From Chlorobiaceae bacterium (GTDB taxonomy: Bacteria > Bacteroidota > Chlorobiia > Chlorobiales > Chlorobiaceae): a DNA stretch of 53,215 nt. Each line of letters begins with the position of its first letter. The stretch's first letter is position 1. A model generated the notes under the pieces. That model saw only the letters and a program-made list of their open reading frames with translations. It was not told the origin of the DNA and made no database searches. The stretch is from NCBI GenBank assembly GCA_013335115.1, contig JAAXWQ010000010.1, positions 1 to 53,215 on the forward strand, given 5' to 3'. This document shows, piece after piece, positions 38,704-48,897 of this stretch. Position numbers and translations under genes: made by a program.

Positions 38704-38882
38704 ATCGTGGTCTGACGGATGATTTGATGGCGTCGTGAATGGTTGCTGGCTGGCTCCTGTCGGGGGGTGACGGGTTTCCTTCCCATGAAAACAATATAAA
38801 ATATATCTTTAGAGAATGTAGCGTCAAACGGCCATTTCACGGCTGGTCGGTTTTCAGGAACAAGGAACAGAACTACCACATC

Positions 38883-40394
38883 ATGGCTGAGATCTTGGAT
38901 GTCATTGTCATTGGCGCCGGTATCGGCGGCCTGACGACCGCGGCCCTTCTCCAGGAACGGGGCTTGTCGACCGTCGTTTTCGAGAAAAACAACTTCCCCG
39001 GAGGCAGCTGTTCGGCATTCCGCAAGGGTGGTTACACCTTCGACGCTGGGGCATCGGTGTTCTACGGGTTCTGCGACGACGATACGAAGGGCACGCTGAA
39101 CCTGCACTCGCGCATCTTCAGGAGGCTCGGCATCGACCTGCCCACCATTCCCGATCCGGTACAGATCCACTACCATATGCCGAACGGTTTCGAGGTGCCG
39201 GTGCATTACGACCGGCATCGTTTCCTCGAATGCCTTTACCGGCGTTTTCCCCATGAAAAGGAGGGGATCCGGCGGTTCTACGCCGAGCTCGAGTCGGTCT
39301 ACGACATCCTGAACTCACTGCCGGCGGGCTCCCTCGAGGATGTGCTCCATATCGCCACCGTAGGCTCCCTCCATCCGCTCAAAGCCATGTCGCTCGGGCT
39401 CAAGACCCTCTACTCGATGGGGGGGATCGCCCGGAAGTACATCCAGGATGAGGAACTGCTCCGGTTCATCGACCTCGAGTCATACTCATGGGCGGTCCAG
39501 GATGCCCTTGCCACACCGCTGGTCAATGCCGGGATCTGCCTTGCCGACCGGCACCACGGCGGCATCAATTACCCTGTCGGCGGTTCGGGAGCCATTCCCG
39601 CGGCCCTGGTCAAAGGCATTGAAAAGTTTGGCGGCACGGTACGGTACGGCGCCGCCGTCGAGCAGGTGCTGATCGAAGATGGCCGGGCGGTGGGCGTGCG
39701 GCTTGCGGGCGGCCAGGAGTTCCGGGCGCACGCTGTCGTCAGCAACGCCACCGTGTGGGACACCTTCGACAGGCTGGTGCCCGACGAACGCCTCCGCATA
39801 CCGGAGGAGCGCTTCGTCCAGGCTCCGAGCTGGTTCCAGGTCTATCTCGGCGTCGATGCTTCGGTAATTCCGAAGGGCTTCAACGTCCACCACATCCTGG
39901 TCGACGACTGGTCGCGGTATGACGAACTCGGCGGTACCATCTATTTTTCGGCCCCTTCGCTGCTTGATCCCTCGCTGGCGCCGGCCGGAAAGCATGCCGT
40001 GCACCTGTTCGTAACGGCCGAGGCCTGGCAGTGGGAGCGTTACGACGGCAAGGAGCCCGAGTACCGGAGCCGGAAGGAGGAGTATGCGAAATCCCTGCTG
40101 GCGAGGACCGAACGGCTCCTGCCCGGCCTGTCGGGCGCGGTTGAGCTCATGGTGACGGCCACGCCGCAGACGCATGAGCGCTACCTGAACCGCTGGCAGG
40201 GATCTTACGGGCCATTGCTCCATCCGGGCCAGAACGTGCTGCGTAAACCACAGAACCGGACTCCGGTCGAAAACCTCTACGCCACAGGGGACAGTACCTT
40301 CCCGGGCCAGGGGGTGATCGCCGTGACCTATTCCGGGGTATCGTGCGCCTCCAGCATAGCCCGGCAACTGGGTAAGCCGCTGGAGTACCTGTAA
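38883..40394 (+). CDS. crtH: Carotenoid cis-trans isomerase (CrtISO/CrtH)
   Basis: The 503-residue flavoprotein starts with the FAD-binding motif DVIVIGAGIGGLTTAALL and FEKNNFPGGSCSAF. It has the CrtISO-like TFDAGASVFYGF region and a C-terminal ATGDSTFPGQGVIAVTYSG motif. It converts cis-lycopene intermediates such as prolycopene to all-trans lycopene, needed for chlorobactene/isorenieratene pigments of chlorosomes. The ATG at 38883 is used; longer in-frame starts lack the FAD motif at their ends. It is close to the photosynthesis genes at 41844-43441. Its TAA stop is the first bases of the 7-bp repeat array. Confidence 0.9.
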   Translation: MAEILDVIVIGAGIGGLTTAALLQERGLSTVVFEKNNFPGGSCSAFRKGGYTFDAGASVFYGFCDDDTKGTLNLHSRIFRRLGIDLPTIPDPVQIHYHMPNGFEVPVHYDRHRFLECLYRRFPHEKEGIRRFYAELESVYDILNSLPAGSLEDVLHIATVGSLHPLKAMSLGLKTLYSMGGIARKYIQDEELLRFIDLESYSWAVQDALATPLVNAGICLADRHHGGINYPVGGSGAIPAALVKGIEKFGGTVRYGAAVEQVLIEDGRAVGVRLAGGQEFRAHAVVSNATVWDTFDRLVPDERLRIPEERFVQAPSWFQVYLGVDASVIPKGFNVHHILVDDWSRYDELGGTIYFSAPSLLDPSLAPAGKHAVHLFVTAEAWQWERYDGKEPEYRSRKEEYAKSLLARTERLLPGLSGAVELMVTATPQTHERYLNRWQGSYGPLLHPGQNVLRKPQNRTPVENLYATGDSTFPGQGVIAVTYSGVSCASSIARQLGKPLEYL

Positions 40395-40491
40395 TGGATA
40401 ATGGATAATGGATAATGGATAATGGATAATGGATAATGGATAATGGATAATGGATAATGGATAATGGATAATGGATAATGGATAATGGATA
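40392..40491. repeat. Array of about 14 tandem 7-bp units (GGATAAT)
   Basis: One hundred bases consist of perfect repeats of GGATAAT, beginning at the crtH stop codon and ending just before the second heptad run. It lies between the convergent crtH and alanine dehydrogenase genes, so copy-number changes would not alter either protein. Confidence 0.97.
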
Positions 40492-40499
40492 GCTGTTCT

Positions 40500-40520
40500 G
40501 ACTATCGACTATCGACTATC
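40500..40520. repeat. Three tandem 7-bp units (GACTATC)
   Basis: Units at 40500, 40507 and 40514 are identical. They follow the GGATAAT array after only 8 nt and precede the alanine dehydrogenase stop at 40527. The same heptad length with a different sequence suggests a related generating mechanism. Confidence 0.85.
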
Positions 40521-40526
40521 AACTGA

Positions 40527-41747
40527 TCAGGCTGTCGCCAGGAGCATGTCGATCTCGCGGTAAGGGAACTCCGTCAGCTCGGCAAGGATCTTCTTGGTGA
40601 CATATCCCTTGTAGAGGTACGTGCCCTGCCTCAGGCTGTGGCTTTTCCAGAGGATTTCCGGTATGGTTTCGTACGCGGTGAGCTTCTGCAGGAACGGCAG
40701 GAGGGTATTGGTGAGGGCGAATGACGCCGTTTTGGCCACGGCGGACGGGATGTTCGGCACGCAGTAGTGGGTGACGCCGTGCTTGACGTAGATCGGGTTG
40801 GTGTGGGTCGTGTGGCGGCTGGTCGCGAAGCAGGCCCCCTGGTCGATCGAGACGTCGATGATGACCGAGCCTTGTTTCATGGTCTTCACCACCTGTTCGC
40901 TCACCAGCGGTTTGCCCAGTTTCTGCCTGGGGCTGAGTGCCCCGATCATCACGTCGGAGATTCGTGCCAGTTGGGCGATGTAGTGTTCGTTGGCGATTGC
41001 GGTCACGATGTGGCGGTTGAAGAACGCCTCGAACCTCCTCAGCCGGTTGATCTCCTTGTCGATCACCGTCACCTGCGCCCCGAGCCCGAGCGCATCCTGC
41101 GCGGCGAACATGCCGACCGTGCCGGCCCCGATGATGGTGACGTGCGCCGGTGGGACGCCGGCGATGCCGCCGAGCAGGATGCCACTCCCTCCATAGCCGC
41201 TTTCGAGGTACTTCGCCGCAGTCTGGATGGCCAGCGACCCGGCGATTTCGCTCAGGGTCCTGACGATCGGCAGTTCCCCGTCCCTGGTTTCTATGAATTC
41301 GAATCCGAGGGCCGTGATGTTCTTCTCGATCATCGTCCTGATCATCTGGCGGTTCACCGTGCCGAGGTGCAGCGCCGAGATCAGCATCTGGCCGGGCGTG
41401 AACAGGGCCAGCTCTTCCGGCTGCGGGGGGGATACCTTCACGATCACGTTCGCCTGCCGGTACAGCTCATCTGCAGAGGTGGCAATGACCGCCCCGGCCT
41501 CGGAGTAGTCCGCATCCGAAAAATTGCAGAAAGTGCCGGCACCGGTTTCCACGATCACCCTCACCCCCTGTTCGACCAGGATCTGCACGCCGGCCGGCGA
41601 AAGGGCCACGCGTCGTTCGTCCTGTGCCCGTTCCCTGGGCATGGCTATGGCGACGTTCATCTTTTTGTCAGGCTTCAGAAGCCAGCGTTCGAGCGTCTTG
41701 ACGCCAAGCTCGAATTCAAAGGTGCCAAGGTCGGAAGGGTAGGCCAT
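40527..41747 (-). CDS. ald: Alanine dehydrogenase
   Basis: The 406-residue protein belongs to the alanine dehydrogenase/PNT family. The N-terminal domain has IAMPRERAQDERRVALSPAG and LGFEFIETRDGELP. The Rossmann domain has VTIIGAGTVGMFAAQDALGLGA. It reversibly deaminates alanine to pyruvate with NAD. It carries about 29 extra residues before the usual start (MNVAIAMPRE); the extension looks like protein, so ATG 41747 is kept, with 41660 as the alternative. Cofactor and direction cannot be judged from sequence. It is downstream of the chlorosome genes with a 96-bp gap. Confidence 0.88.
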   Translation of the reverse strand: MAYPSDLGTFEFELGVKTLERWLLKPDKKMNVAIAMPRERAQDERRVALSPAGVQILVEQGVRVIVETGAGTFCNFSDADYSEAGAVIATSADELYRQANVIVKVSPPQPEELALFTPGQMLISALHLGTVNRQMIRTMIEKNITALGFEFIETRDGELPIVRTLSEIAGSLAIQTAAKYLESGYGGSGILLGGIAGVPPAHVTIIGAGTVGMFAAQDALGLGAQVTVIDKEINRLRRFEAFFNRHIVTAIANEHYIAQLARISDVMIGALSPRQKLGKPLVSEQVVKTMKQGSVIIDVSIDQGACFATSRHTTHTNPIYVKHGVTHYCVPNIPSAVAKTASFALTNTLLPFLQKLTAYETIPEILWKSHSLRQGTYLYKGYVTKKILAELTEFPYREIDMLLATA

Positions 41748-41843
41748 CGTGGTTTCGGTTCAACGGTATTGCTGCTGAAAAAACTATCCGGAAGTCGATG
41801 CCGGTGTCAATCCGGTAAAGATGGTTTCGGCCTGGCCGGAATG

Positions 41844-42590
41844 TCACGGCCTGGCCTTGATGGTGACCCGTTCGATCGGGACGCCCGGAGCATCATGCGA
41901 TGCGCAGGTCGAGCCGGGCAAATGTAGCCTGCCGCCACTCACGGTGCAGAGCACCCCCGATGAGGCGTCGAGTACTCCACCGACCGCGCCGCCAGCCATG
42001 GCGATGATGCCGCCAGCGACTCCTCCTGCCAGCTCGATGGCTCCTTTCGCAACATTGCCGAGCATGCCGACCGGGACTTGCAGGAAGGAGAAGGTTTCGA
42101 CGATATTGTTGGCGACGAGCATGGATGCCGGTCCGAACCCGTTAGCGATTTTGCCGATCGATTCGACAGGGTCCAGACGGCCGCCCTGGAACCTCGTGAC
42201 CAGCATGCCGGCCCCGGAAGGCAACTTGTTGACGACATTGTAGCCTATGGTCTGGGCATAGGTGATGAAGCCGGGGATGTTCAGCCCGAGGACGATCCTC
42301 CTCAGGGTTTCGGCCCTTGTCACGATGCGGATGGTGCCCTCCTTGACGATGGTGGTCCGGCAGGCGAGCCTGCCTCCCTCCTGGAAGAGCTTGTCGGAGA
42401 TGAACGCCTTCTCCTCTTCCCCGGGCTGTGAGAGGAATTCGGCGCCCTCGCGGACATAGACGAAACAGCTCTGGCAGATGCCGTTGCCTCCACAAATGTA
42501 GCCGATATGGGCTTTGTTGTGCTGGGCGACGGAAAGGAGCAGGTTCCCGACCTGTGCTTCGCAGGGTCTGTCGTTGATGTAGATGATCAT
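41844..42590 (-). CDS. Chlorosome envelope [2Fe-2S] protein, CsmI/CsmJ/CsmX family
   Basis: The 248-residue protein starts with an adrenodoxin-type ferredoxin domain (residues 1-95). The cluster ligands are CGGNGICQSC (Cys-X5-Cys-X2-Cys) and a fourth Cys in GRLACRTTI. The rest is hydrophobic and glycine/alanine-rich (about 170-210, VAKGAIELAGGVAGGIIAMAGGAV), suited to insertion in the lipid monolayer of the chlorosome. CsmI, CsmJ and CsmX have this layout and probably tune quenching or electron flow at low redox potential. Which member this is cannot be told by eye, so no symbol is given. Confidence 0.88.
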   Translation of the reverse strand: MIIYINDRPCEAQVGNLLLSVAQHNKAHIGYICGGNGICQSCFVYVREGAEFLSQPGEEEKAFISDKLFQEGGRLACRTTIVKEGTIRIVTRAETLRRIVLGLNIPGFITYAQTIGYNVVNKLPSGAGMLVTRFQGGRLDPVESIGKIANGFGPASMLVANNIVETFSFLQVPVGMLGNVAKGAIELAGGVAGGIIAMAGGAVGGVLDASSGVLCTVSGGRLHLPGSTCASHDAPGVPIERVTIKARP

Positions 42591-42722
42591 GTCGTTGGAA
42601 TTTGCATTGGCAAACGGTGTCTAACAATCGGAACAACCTGTACGACCACGTATCAAGACTCAATATATAACAAAACAACGTGCAAGCCATTGACGACCGG
42701 GGATGGGGAGGCAGGGAGTTGG

Positions 42723-42762
42723 TATCGTTGGCAGGCAACTTTACGGTTGCCTGCCAACGATA
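42723..42762 (-). terminator. Hairpin after the upstream chlorosome gene
   Basis: Arms 42723-42739 and 42746-42762 are a perfect 17-bp inverted repeat (TATCGTTGGCAGGCAAC). It lies 26 nt after the stop of the 42788 gene. No clear T-run follows, so it may be an RNA-stabilising hairpin instead. Confidence 0.6.
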
Positions 42763-42787
42763 ATCAAATAACGATACCGGTCCTGCG

Positions 42788-43441
42788 TTAGTTGCAGGCT
42801 ACTGCATCACCAGTGTGCATGCGGAGCGCTTCAGGTGAGAACTTCAGGACGCTTTGCGTGGGGCAGCAGGATTCGGTTTTCGGGGCAGCGCCGTTACCCG
42901 CCGGCGGGCAGCAGGCATTGCCGGTTTCCGTCACGGGGGTGAACACCGACCGGACGGCGTCGAAGACCAGTTGGATGGCGTCGCCAATAGCGTCGACGAC
43001 GTCGGTCAGCAACTGCCATGCACTCACCTGGTACCCTTCGAGGTCACGCTGCGCCTGGAAGGCGATCGTATCGGTGAACTTTTCGGCAGCCTCCCATCCC
43101 ATCTTGCCCATGTAGGCCGGAATGGCTGCGGGGTTGGTCAGGGTCATGCGTCTTGCCTCTTCGACCGTCGTCAGGACCGTCAGCTTACCTGCCTTCTCGA
43201 TGGTCGCCTGGCAGGCCATCCTCGCGCCCTCCCTGATGAGTGCGTCGGAAAGCATCGCTTTCTCCGCATTGGTCATCGGGGAGAGTAGCTCCCCGCCCTC
43301 GAGCACCTTGACATAGCAGGTCTGGCAAAGGGCGTTCCCGCCGCAGAAATAGCCGATGTGGCTATGGCCGGCGCGGGCGACGTCAAGCAATCTATCGCCA
43401 GTATTGGCACCGCATTGCCGGTCGTTGATCGTGATATTCAT
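42788..43441 (-). CDS. Chlorosome envelope [2Fe-2S] protein, CsmI/CsmJ/CsmX family, second copy
   Basis: The 217-residue protein has the same layout as its neighbour: a ferredoxin domain with CGGNALCQTC and a fourth Cys in RMACQATIE, then a C-terminal part with alternating aromatic and aliphatic residues (AWQLLTDVVDAIGDAIQLVFDAVRSVF). The tail contains an unusual Cys-rich stretch (NACCPPAGNG, ESCCPTQSVL), absent from the first copy. It would sit in the chlorosome envelope. The pair arose by duplication followed by divergence of the C-terminal half. Confidence 0.88.
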   Translation of the reverse strand: MNITINDRQCGANTGDRLLDVARAGHSHIGYFCGGNALCQTCYVKVLEGGELLSPMTNAEKAMLSDALIREGARMACQATIEKAGKLTVLTTVEEARRMTLTNPAAIPAYMGKMGWEAAEKFTDTIAFQAQRDLEGYQVSAWQLLTDVVDAIGDAIQLVFDAVRSVFTPVTETGNACCPPAGNGAAPKTESCCPTQSVLKFSPEALRMHTGDAVACN

Positions 43442-43531
43442 AATCAGATGGTTTTTTAGTGACGAGTGATTTCTTTTCTTCTCGTTGCGTAATAATAACT
43501 AATCCTATCAAGGAAAAAGTTGCAGATCGGC

Positions 43532-43559
43532 TGTCACTTATCACGCTTTACCTGTTACC
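43532..43559. repeat. Four degenerate 7-bp repeats over the mfd stop
   Basis: TGTCACT, TATCACG, CTTTACC and TGTTACC are in register from 43532 to 43559 and cross the mfd stop codon (43548). The first and last units resemble those at 16358-16392. Confidence 0.5.
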
Positions 43560-46500
43560 CGCAATTTGCCGGAGCAGCAGGGAATAGCGGTCGATGAGGG
43601 CGATGGGGTCAGGGGTAGCGTCGGCCGGGTGGTTGAAGACGAGTTTCATCTTCTTGTCGTGCCTGAACTGTGGACGGTAGGCAAGCAGGGATGCGTCCTG
43701 CAACGAAGTGATCAGGGTGTTGAAGAAGGCTCCGGCGTAGAACTCCTTGTCATCGTCCGAAGGGAGGAAGATGGTGGTGGTCGATGGCTGGATATCGATT
43801 TTTTCGAGCCCGATGGCGGAACCCAGGTTCTTCAGCCGTGCCAGCGCAAGCAGGTTCCTGACCTCGACGGGCATGGGCCCGAAACGGTCGGCCAGTTCAG
43901 CGGCAAGATGATCCAGGTCGGCGTCGCTGGTGGCTTTTGATATCTTGTCGTAGCAAGCGAAGCGCTCCTGCGTGGCGGTCAGGTAGTAGTCGGGGATAAG
44001 CGCATCGAAGAAGAAGACCATGTCGCAGGGCTTCGAGGGTTTCAGGGCAGCTTTTTCACTGTCGCTGAAGATGTGCTGGAACTCGGTCAGCTTGAGTTCG
44101 GCCACGGTCTCCTCGATCATCTTCTGGTAAAGGTCGAACCCGATTTCATGGATGAAGCCCGACTGTTCCGCACCCAGCAGGTTGCCGGCGCCCCGGATGT
44201 CGAGGTCCCGCAGGGCAATGTTGATGCCTGAGCCGAGTTCGGTGAAGCTTTCGATGACGGCGAGCCGCTGCACGGCCTCCCGTTTCAGGGTGTGGAGCGG
44301 TGGGGTGACGAGGTAGCACCAGGCCTTCCGCTCGCTCCGGCCGACCCTTCCCCGGAGCTGGTAGAGGTCCGAAAGGCCGAACATGTCGGCCCGGTTGATG
44401 ATGATGGTATTGGCGTTCGAGATGTCGAGCCCCGAGCCGATGATCGAGGTCGAAATCAGCACGTCGAGCTCCTTCTGCATGAAGTCCATCATGACGTTCT
44501 CGAGTTCACGGACGGGCATCTGGCCGTGCGCGGTGGCCATCCTGGCCCACGGCACCAGTTCGCGCAGCTGACGTTCGGTTTCCTCAAGGCTGGCGATCCG
44601 GTTGTGCAGGAAGAAGACCTGCCCTTCGCGCTGGATCTCATGCCTGATGGCCGCCTGCACCACGTCCGCATCGAACTCGGTGATGACCGTCTCGACCGGC
44701 TGGCGGTTCTTGGGCGGGGTGGAGACGATGGAGATGTCGCGAGCACCGAGCATCGAGAACTGCATGGTCCTCGGGATCGGGGTCGCCGACATGGTGAGGG
44801 TGTCCACGCCGGGGAAGTTATGGCGGAGCTTCTCCTTGACCTCGACACCGAAATGCTGCTCCTCATCGATGACCAGGAGGCCGAGGTCCTTGAAGACGAC
44901 GTCGTTGGAGACGAGCCTGTGGGTACCGATCACGATGTCCACCAGGCCTGCCGCGATCCGTTCGATGATCTCCTGCTGCTGCTTTTTCGGTACGAACCGG
45001 CTCAGCACGGCGATGTTCACCGGGAAGTTCTCGAACCGCTTCGAGAAAGACTCCCCGTGCTGGTGGGCCAGGATGGTCGTCGGGGTGAGCACGGCCACCT
45101 GCTTTTTCGATTCGATCGCCTTGAAGGCCGCCCGCATGGCGATCTCGGTCTTGCCGAAGCCCGCGTCGCCACAGATCAGCCGGTCCATCGGCGAGGGGGA
45201 CTGCATATCCTTCTTGACCTCTTCGATCGCCTTGAGCTGGTCGGGGGTCTCCTCGAACATGAACGAGGCTTCGAACTCGCGCTGGAAGATCGAGTCGGGA
45301 GCGAAGGCGAATCCCGGGGTCATCTTGCGCTCGGCGTAGATCCGGATCAGCTTGGCCGCGATGTCGCGCAGCTTCTTTCGCACCTTCTCCTTCCTGGCAG
45401 ACCATTTGGAGCTGCCAAGCTTCGAGAGGTGCGGCAACGAGCCTTCGGAAGCGGTGTATTTCGAGAGCAGGTTGATGTTCTGCACGTTCACGTAGAGCTG
45501 GTCGCCGCCCTCATACTCCACGAGCACGCACTCCTGCTCGGAATTGCCCACCTGGATCGTTTCGAGGGACTTGAAGACGCCAATGCCGTAGTCTTCGTGC
45601 ACCACGTAGTCGCCGACCTTCAGCCGCTGCAGGTCCTTGAGCGATATGCCCTTGACCTTTCGCCGGCGGTGCGCCCGGTGCGTGTGGAACTTGCCGAAGA
45701 TGTCGGACTCGGTGTAGAGGTCGATGCCGCCGAAGACAAAGCCGGTGTGCAGGTTGGCCTGGATCCAGCCCACCTCGGCCTGCCCGGCCTCTGCTCCGCC
45801 GTGGAGCTCCTGGTTGATGAATTCGCTCAGCTCCTCGATTTCCCGCTTCGAACTGCAAGCGAAGAGCGTCGACAGGTTGCGTCCAGCATCACGCTGGAGC
45901 CGGTCGGCCAGCAGGCGGAAATTGCCCTGGAACTTCTCCTGGGCCCCCGATGCGAAGTCGATACCCTGTTTTTCGAGCCTGTGGACGACGATGTGCCTGA
46001 ACTTCGGCAAGGCCGCCTCGATATGCTCCCTGACCTCTGATCCGGCAAGCCCGGCGGCATCGTCGAGGATCACGATCGTCGATGGCGGCAGGAAGTCCAG
46101 GATTCCCGCAGCCGGGGCCGAACCCTCATGCGTGAAGCTGCCGAAGAGCTCAGCCGCATCGATGGCGCCCGATGAGAGCTGGCTGTCGACGTCGAAGCTC
46201 CGGATCGAACTGACCGTGTCGCCGAAAAACTCGATACGGACGGGGTCGCCGGCTCCATATCCGAACACGTCCACGATCGAGCCACGTACCGAGAATTCGC
46301 CTTCGTCCTCCACGAACTCGCGCTTTTCGAAGCCATTGGCCGAAAGGAAGGCCATGAGGGATCCATACCCTGCATCCTCTCCGGCCTGAAGGGAAAATAT
46401 CCTGTCGGCCGAGTCGGCGGGTCCGCAGACGTTCGTCGTGATGTCGTCGAACTCCGCCACAACGACGAACGCCTTGCCGCGGGCAAGCCGGCCGAGGGTC

Positions 46501-46829
46501 GGCGACAGCCCGTCACCGGTGCTGCACACTTCGCCGGGAGTCAGGAACGCCCGCAGGTCGTTGTCGTACAGCTCAATGCCCTCAGCGTTGCTGAACAGCA
46601 CGACCGGGGCAGAGAAGTCCCGGAAGATACGTGCCGCAAGGAGTGCGGCAAGGGAGCCCTTCAGGCCGGATACGGCGATGCGTCCATGGCCGGCAGCGGC
46701 CGGAGCTTCGCAGAGCGCATCGCTCAGTGCTTGATATGGCATGGAGTCGCCGAGCGATTCCAGAAGGTAGGCGCACGGCCTTTTGACGATGCTCGCGAAC
46801 TGGCGGGCAGTCTCGTTGGTAGATGTCAT
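43548..46829 (-). CDS. mfd: Transcription-repair coupling factor
   Basis: The 1,093-residue translocase removes RNA polymerase stalled at DNA lesions and recruits UvrA. It contains an N-terminal UvrB-like region ([31 protein letters not shown]), the RNAP-interaction domain ([20 protein letters not shown]) near residue 420, Walker [17 protein letters not shown], motif [22 protein letters not shown], and the RecG-like domain ([18 protein letters not shown]). A C-terminal TRCF domain follows. Length is typical. It is upstream of the chlorosome genes with a 106-bp gap, so it is probably a separate unit. Confidence 0.97.
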   Translation of the reverse strand: MTSTNETARQFASIVKRPCAYLLESLGDSMPYQALSDALCEAPAAAGHGRIAVSGLKGSLAALLAARIFRDFSAPVVLFSNAEGIELYDNDLRAFLTPGEVCSTGDGLSPTLGRLARGKAFVVVAEFDDITTNVCGPADSADRIFSLQAGEDAGYGSLMAFLSANGFEKREFVEDEGEFSVRGSIVDVFGYGAGDPVRIEFFGDTVSSIRSFDVDSQLSSGAIDAAELFGSFTHEGSAPAAGILDFLPPSTIVILDDAAGLAGSEVREHIEAALPKFRHIVVHRLEKQGIDFASGAQEKFQGNFRLLADRLQRDAGRNLSTLFACSSKREIEELSEFINQELHGGAEAGQAEVGWIQANLHTGFVFGGIDLYTESDIFGKFHTHRAHRRRKVKGISLKDLQRLKVGDYVVHEDYGIGVFKSLETIQVGNSEQECVLVEYEGGDQLYVNVQNINLLSKYTASEGSLPHLSKLGSSKWSARKEKVRKKLRDIAAKLIRIYAERKMTPGFAFAPDSIFQREFEASFMFEETPDQLKAIEEVKKDMQSPSPMDRLICGDAGFGKTEIAMRAAFKAIESKKQVAVLTPTTILAHQHGESFSKRFENFPVNIAVLSRFVPKKQQQEIIERIAAGLVDIVIGTHRLVSNDVVFKDLGLLVIDEEQHFGVEVKEKLRHNFPGVDTLTMSATPIPRTMQFSMLGARDISIVSTPPKNRQPVETVITEFDADVVQAAIRHEIQREGQVFFLHNRIASLEETERQLRELVPWARMATAHGQMPVRELENVMMDFMQKELDVLISTSIIGSGLDISNANTIIINRADMFGLSDLYQLRGRVGRSERKAWCYLVTPPLHTLKREAVQRLAVIESFTELGSGINIALRDLDIRGAGNLLGAEQSGFIHEIGFDLYQKMIEETVAELKLTEFQHIFSDSEKAALKPSKPCDMVFFFDALIPDYYLTATQERFACYDKISKATSDADLDHLAAELADRFGPMPVEVRNLLALARLKNLGSAIGLEKIDIQPSTTTIFLPSDDDKEFYAGAFFNTLITSLQDASLLAYRPQFRHDKKMKLVFNHPADATPDPIALIDRYSLLLRQIAGNR

Positions 46830-47189
46830 GGAAAAGGATAGGACACGGATACTTCGAATTCGGGCAAATGCCCATCAGAGACGATATTACTCTGGAAACC
46901 AATATAGCAAAGCATTGCCATAACCATCGCCCTCGGCCTTCGACGGACGACAACGGGCCCGGTTTTCCTGTTTTTCCCGGAGCCCTGATGGTGTAACTTC
47001 ATCCGGTATTTCCGCTTGCATGAGGCGGTGATTGTGACTTTTCTGCAAAATGAGCCTGCACGGCTTCACGGTTGTTGCATACGTCCGAATTTTCCTTCGT
47101 AACTTACAAAACGTCGGCAAGGAGTGCGCCGGAATGGCGCAGCGGCCTTGTTTCGCTGAACAACATGCCCGCGGGCGCAATCATCATCT
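46830..47189. other. Divergent intergenic region between mfd and the oligopeptide ATPase gene
   Basis: About 360 bp that must hold both promoters. I see no gene, clear terminator or repeat, apart from a small hairpin GGGCAAATGCCC near 46862. No strong sigma-70 match was singled out. Confidence 0.5.
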
Positions 47190-48155
<966 letters not shown>

Positions 48156-48183
48156 ACACACCTCAAAGCAAACTGCCACGGAT

Positions 48184-48897
48184 ATGTCGGAAGCCAGCCT
48201 CCTGATCGTCGAGGATGACCGGAACCTTGCCGGGCTCCTCAAATACAATCTCGAAAAGGCCGGCTATTGCTGCAGGCACGCGGCAAGTGGGGAGGAGGCC
48301 ATGGAAGAGTTGCGGTCCGGGACGTTCAGCCTCGTGCTGCTCGACATCATGCTGCCCGGCATGGACGGGTTCGAAGTGTGCCGCAAGATCCGCCAGGACG
48401 CCCTCTGGGGGGACCTGCCGATCGTCATGTTGACGGCGAAGGGGGAGGAGATCGACCGGGTGCTCGGCTTCGAGCTCGGCATCGACGACTACGTGGTCAA
48501 ACCCTTCAGCCCCAGGGAGCTGAACCTCAGGATCAGGGCCATCCTGAAGCGCGACCGGCGCCATCGCCATCAGGAGCCTCGTGAGGTGCTTCGGTCGGCA
48601 GGCATCGAGATCGACATCGGGCGCCACACCGCCGCCCTCGACGGCCAGCCGCTGACCCTCACGCTGATGGAGTTCAAGCTGCTCTCGCTGCTGATGCGAC
48701 GCAAGGGTCAGGCGCAGAGCCGGGAGGTGCTGCTCAGCGACGTCTGGGACGTCGACAAGGAGATCAATACCAGGACCATCGATACCCATGTGACCCGTCT
48801 CCGCGAAAAGCTCGGGGATGCGGGCCGGCTGATCCTGACCGTGCGCGGCCTCGGCTACAAGTTCGACGAAACCGGGGACGACGGCCATGCGGGGTAG
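48184..48897 (+). CDS. OmpR/PhoB-family response regulator
   Basis: The 237-residue protein has a receiver domain with Asp10 and Asp11 (LIVEDD), phospho-acceptor Asp54 ([11 protein letters not shown]), Thr84 and Lys107 (VVKPFSP). A winged-helix DNA-binding domain follows ([41 protein letters not shown]). It overlaps the histidine kinase gene by 11 bp, so the two are coupled. A phosphate or envelope-stress role is possible but not decided, since no pst or pho genes are nearby. Confidence 0.93.
   Translation: MSEASLLIVEDDRNLAGLLKYNLEKAGYCCRHAASGEEAMEELRSGTFSLVLLDIMLPGMDGFEVCRKIRQDALWGDLPIVMLTAKGEEIDRVLGFELGIDDYVVKPFSPRELNLRIRAILKRDRRHRHQEPREVLRSAGIEIDIGRHTAALDGQPLTLTLMEFKLLSLLMRRKGQAQSREVLLSDVWDVDKEINTRTIDTHVTRLREKLGDAGRLILTVRGLGYKFDETGDDGHAG

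Noticed and set aside
38703-38882. ECF-type promoter pairs (GGAAC with CGTC) between the sigma gene and crtH
   Set aside because: GGAAC-like and CGTC-like pieces occur but never at the expected spacing and order.
44292-46040. A 582-codon plus-strand open frame within mfd
   Set aside because: It is antisense to conserved Mfd domains and has a composition typical of the reverse complement of G+C-rich genes.
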